Shown here one piece after another: positions 61,854-64,000 of a stretch of 64,000 nucleotides of DNA. A program made the translations under genes and the position numbers. Each line of letters starts with the position of its first letter. Positions within the stretch are counted from its first letter, which is position 1. Under the pieces are notes generated by a model that saw only the letters and a program-made list of their open reading frames with translations, made no database searches and was not told the origin of the DNA. Origin of the DNA: Candidatus Latescibacterota bacterium (GTDB lineage Bacteria; JAAXHH01); contig JAAXHH010000124.1 of NCBI GenBank assembly GCA_012270975.1, forward strand, positions 113,776 through 177,775. The letters run 5' to 3'.

Positions 61854-63077
61854 TCACTCCTGGTTCATCGCATCCACCGGGCTCAGCTGCGATGCCTTCA
61901 AGGCGGGATAGATACCGGCGCAAAGGCCTATGGCCAGTGAAATCACCAGCGAAACGAGGATATTCCAAGCCGAAGCTCCGCTCGTGAAACCAAGATCCCA
62001 CACCTGATTCAGGACAAACGAGAAAACCGAACCGAGGCCCAGCCCCAGCGATATCCCCAGCAACCCGCCTAAAGCGCTGATACAGGTGGCTTCCAGCGTG
62101 AATTGATTCACGATATCGACATGTCTCGCCCCTACAGACTTCCTGATGCCTATTTCCCGCCTCCGTTCAGTGACGGAGACCAGCATCATATTCATGATTC
62201 CGATTCCACCCACCATCAGCGAGATGCCCGCTAAGGCGGCAATCGAAGATTTTACGGCATTGATCACGCCTCCGATCTGGTCCATGGCGTCTTTCCCACT
62301 GACGATGTCGAATCCGGCCTCATCGCCATGGACAGACTTCAAGGCTACCTCGATGTCGCCCACCGCACGATCCATTACACGCGAATCCGCCACCTTGATG
62401 GACAGAAGATCGAAGCCTTCATGGCCAAGCATCCGTTTCTGGACCGTTGTAATCGGAACGAAGACCCGGTTTCCCCAGCTCTCGTTGAATACCGTCTTTG
62501 GCTCCATGACGCCGATCACGGCAAACCGCTGACCATTCAGTTTCAGTTCCTTGCCGACCGGATCGGCATCGTCAAACAGTTTAGCAGCCAGCTCATTGCC
62601 CAGTACGCATACTTTGCGCCACCGTATTACATCGCGGTCGATAATGAACCGGCCCGTGGAAACCGGCCACTGGTACAGGTCCGGAAACGATGGCGTCGTA
62701 CCGTATACCATCCCGCCATAGGACATTTTCGCGTACCTGAGATCCGCGTTCAATGTCGCGGCCGGGACCACCTGGCGCACGGCGTTCGAACTTTTACCGA
62801 TTTCCAGCACGTCCTGCCATACGAGATGCTCGTAATCCGGTACCTCGAGCCACTGTCCATCCCGGTTTACGAATCTCGATGGGCTCACCCACACCATGGT
62901 GCCGCCGCGCACGGATTCGAATTCCTCCATCACCATGTCGTGAAGTCCTTCGCCGATCGCGATGATGGCGGTTACGGCGCCGATGCCGACCGCGATCCCC
63001 AGCAGCGTCAGGGCTGAACGCAGCCTGTAGTGCGCGAGATTGGCCAACACGGTCTGGATATGGTGTGTTATGGACAC
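61854..63077 (-). CDS. MacB-type ABC transporter permease
   Basis: The 407-residue protein has an N-terminal helix (SALTLLGIAVGIGAVTAI), a periplasmic MacB-PCD domain (about 45-245), and three C-terminal helices with the ERRREIGIRKSVGAR coupling loop near residue 307 and the closing ALKASQLSPVDAM. It works with an ATPase and a membrane-fusion adaptor to export or extract substrates across the envelope. The adaptor gene lies 21 bases upstream on the same strand and runs off the window. An ATPase is not visible here and may lie beyond the edge. Confidence 0.9.
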   Translation of the reverse strand: MSITHHIQTVLANLAHYRLRSALTLLGIAVGIGAVTAIIAIGEGLHDMVMEEFESVRGGTMVWVSPSRFVNRDGQWLEVPDYEHLVWQDVLEIGKSSNAVRQVVPAATLNADLRYAKMSYGGMVYGTTPSFPDLYQWPVSTGRFIIDRDVIRWRKVCVLGNELAAKLFDDADPVGKELKLNGQRFAVIGVMEPKTVFNESWGNRVFVPITTVQKRMLGHEGFDLLSIKVADSRVMDRAVGDIEVALKSVHGDEAGFDIVSGKDAMDQIGGVINAVKSSIAALAGISLMVGGIGIMNMMLVSVTERRREIGIRKSVGARHVDIVNQFTLEATCISALGGLLGISLGLGLGSVFSFVLNQVWDLGFTSGASAWNILVSLVISLAIGLCAGIYPALKASQLSPVDAMNQE

Positions 63078-63098
63078 GGACGACAGGGTCCTTTGAGG

Positions 63099-64000
63099 TT
63101 AAGGGTGTTTCGCGTTCAGCGCGGCATGAACCACTCTGGCATCCAGTGCGATGTGCGCACCGGGTTCGATACCGGACAGGATCTCCACGTTTTTGGTCGA
63201 TTCGATACCGATCTCGACCATGGCTGGTTCCAGGTACGCTTTCGGACACCTCTTCAATTCGGGATCCGCCGATGTGCAACGATAGACCATGTGCCGCTTG
63301 CCGGGCGCCGATCCGGTCGATGCAGGATCGTTCTGTTCAGTGAACGTACCCTGGTAGTCGACCAATTCCATGACGGAAGAAGCGGGCACCAGCACCGCGT
63401 GGTCGTTTTGCTCCACCACGATGTCGATATCGCAGGACATGCCCTGCTGCAATTCCATCGATGGATCCGATATCACGATTTCGGCAACGAACGTGACAAG
63501 CGTGCTGCCGGGCCTGCGCACACCGACAGGCGCGACGCGCTCCACCCGTCCGCGGTATGTCGCGTCCGGGTAGGCATCGACACGAATCCGCACGTCCTGT
63601 CCGGGCCGGATCCTTCCCGCGTCTATTTCTCCAATGGCCGATTTGACAATCATGCGATCCAGATCGCCGATCCGGAACATCTCCGTGCCGCCGGTATACG
63701 AAGAGGTGCCTGATGCTACGACCTCGCCCTCCTCCACCGTGCGGGCAATGACGATGCCGTCCAACGGCGACAGGACTCGCACGGCATCATGGGTTTGGTT
63801 CGAATCCACCTCGACGTTCACCTTCAGTTCCAGAATCCTGAGTTCGAGCTCCGCCATGTCGAGATCGCGCCGGGCCCTGGTGTGTGCGATCCTTGCCTGG
63901 TCGAATTCCTCCGACGATATCAGCGACCGCTCGTACAACTGGCGCTTTCGCTCGAAGTTCAACTCCCTTTCTGAATGGAGTTGACCCGGTTTAATGGACA
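63099..64000 (-). CDS. Efflux periplasmic adaptor (HlyD/MacA-like), N-terminus cut off
   Basis: The frame stays open to the window end, so only the last roughly 300 residues are seen. They contain the second half of a coiled-coil hairpin (QLYERSLISSEEFDQARIAH), the lipoyl-like half motif VLSPLDGIVIARTVEEGEVV, beta-barrel strands (RPGQDVRIRVDAYP) and a membrane-proximal domain with a small Cys pair (CTSADPELKRC). This matches RND/MacA adaptors. It is co-transcribed with the MacB-type permease directly downstream. The true start lies outside the window. Confidence 0.88.
   Translation of the reverse strand, partial: SIKPGQLHSERELNFERKRQLYERSLISSEEFDQARIAHTRARRDLDMAELELRILELKVNVEVDSNQTHDAVRVLSPLDGIVIARTVEEGEVVASGTSSYTGGTEMFRIGDLDRMIVKSAIGEIDAGRIRPGQDVRIRVDAYPDATYRGRVERVAPVGVRRPGSTLVTFVAEIVISDPSMELQQGMSCDIDIVVEQNDHAVLVPASSVMELVDYQGTFTEQNDPASTGSAPGKRHMVYRCTSADPELKRCPKAYLEPAMVEIGIESTKNVEILSGIEPGAHIALDARVVHAALNAKHP

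Overview
The window comes from a GC-rich, Gram-negative bacterial chromosome. It carries signal-peptide beta-barrel proteins (OmpW/porin-like, DUF5916, a 225-residue barrel), DUF4097 and DUF2911 proteins, two phytanoyl-CoA dioxygenase-like enzymes, a bacillithiol pathway and three very large polytopic membrane proteins. That mixture resembles uncultivated lineages of the FCB/Latescibacterota-Poribacteria-Gemmatimonadota type. The lineage is inferred from gene content only: there is no rRNA or tRNA in the window. No CRISPR array, integrase or transposase was seen.

Layout. 1-3.7 kb: two tandem tungsten/molybdenum aldehyde:ferredoxin oxidoreductases (the first cut by the window edge) and an FAD/NAD oxidoreductase. 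3.8-12.8 kb: mainly minus-strand envelope genes (outer-membrane barrel, DUF5916 barrel, two DUF4097 proteins built of 18-residue repeats), a plus-strand threonine dehydratase, then a PhyH dioxygenase and a sugar epimerase. 13-15.6 kb: a DUF6785-like membrane protein and a rhodanese. 15.6-21.6 kb: a minus-strand operon in which an MMPL/RND exporter, bshC, bshB1 and bshA each overlap the next gene by 4 bases. 21.9-34.0 kb: a second DUF6785-like protein, a 1522-residue fusion of a metal-site-degenerate M28 domain with an FtsX-type permease, an amidohydrolase, a third large membrane protein, a 2-hydroxyacid dehydrogenase and an Ldh2-type dehydrogenase.

34.1-42.4 kb: DUF2911 protein (minus), then RraA-like protein and a histidine-utilisation set hutU-hutH-hutI-hutF, followed by a creatininase-family hydrolase where hutG (formylglutamate deformylase) would be expected. 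42.4-46.2 kb: minus-strand run of two methyltransferases, a GNAT, a cupin and a PhyH dioxygenase. 46.3-52 kb: a broken class V aminotransferase, then a compact sensor/transport group (type 1 solute-binding protein, HAMP membrane protein with no output domain, OFA-family MFS carrier) and an outer-membrane protein.

52-59.1 kb changes character. The genes are small, and from about 54 kb base composition is visibly more AT-rich. They include HIT, GNATs, a 2H phosphoesterase, a P-loop kinase, a TIM-barrel protein and a second copy of the 227-residue methyltransferase. Inside this island a near-consensus sigma-70 promoter, a foldable 145-nt segment and a strong intrinsic terminator together form a complete apparent non-coding RNA gene or riboswitch-like leader (55728-55906). 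This is the best candidate in the window for something undescribed. 59.1-64 kb returns to GC-rich DNA with a winged-helix regulator, an isoprenylcysteine-methyltransferase-like protein, an M48 protease and part of a MacB-type efflux operon (permease and the cut-off adaptor).
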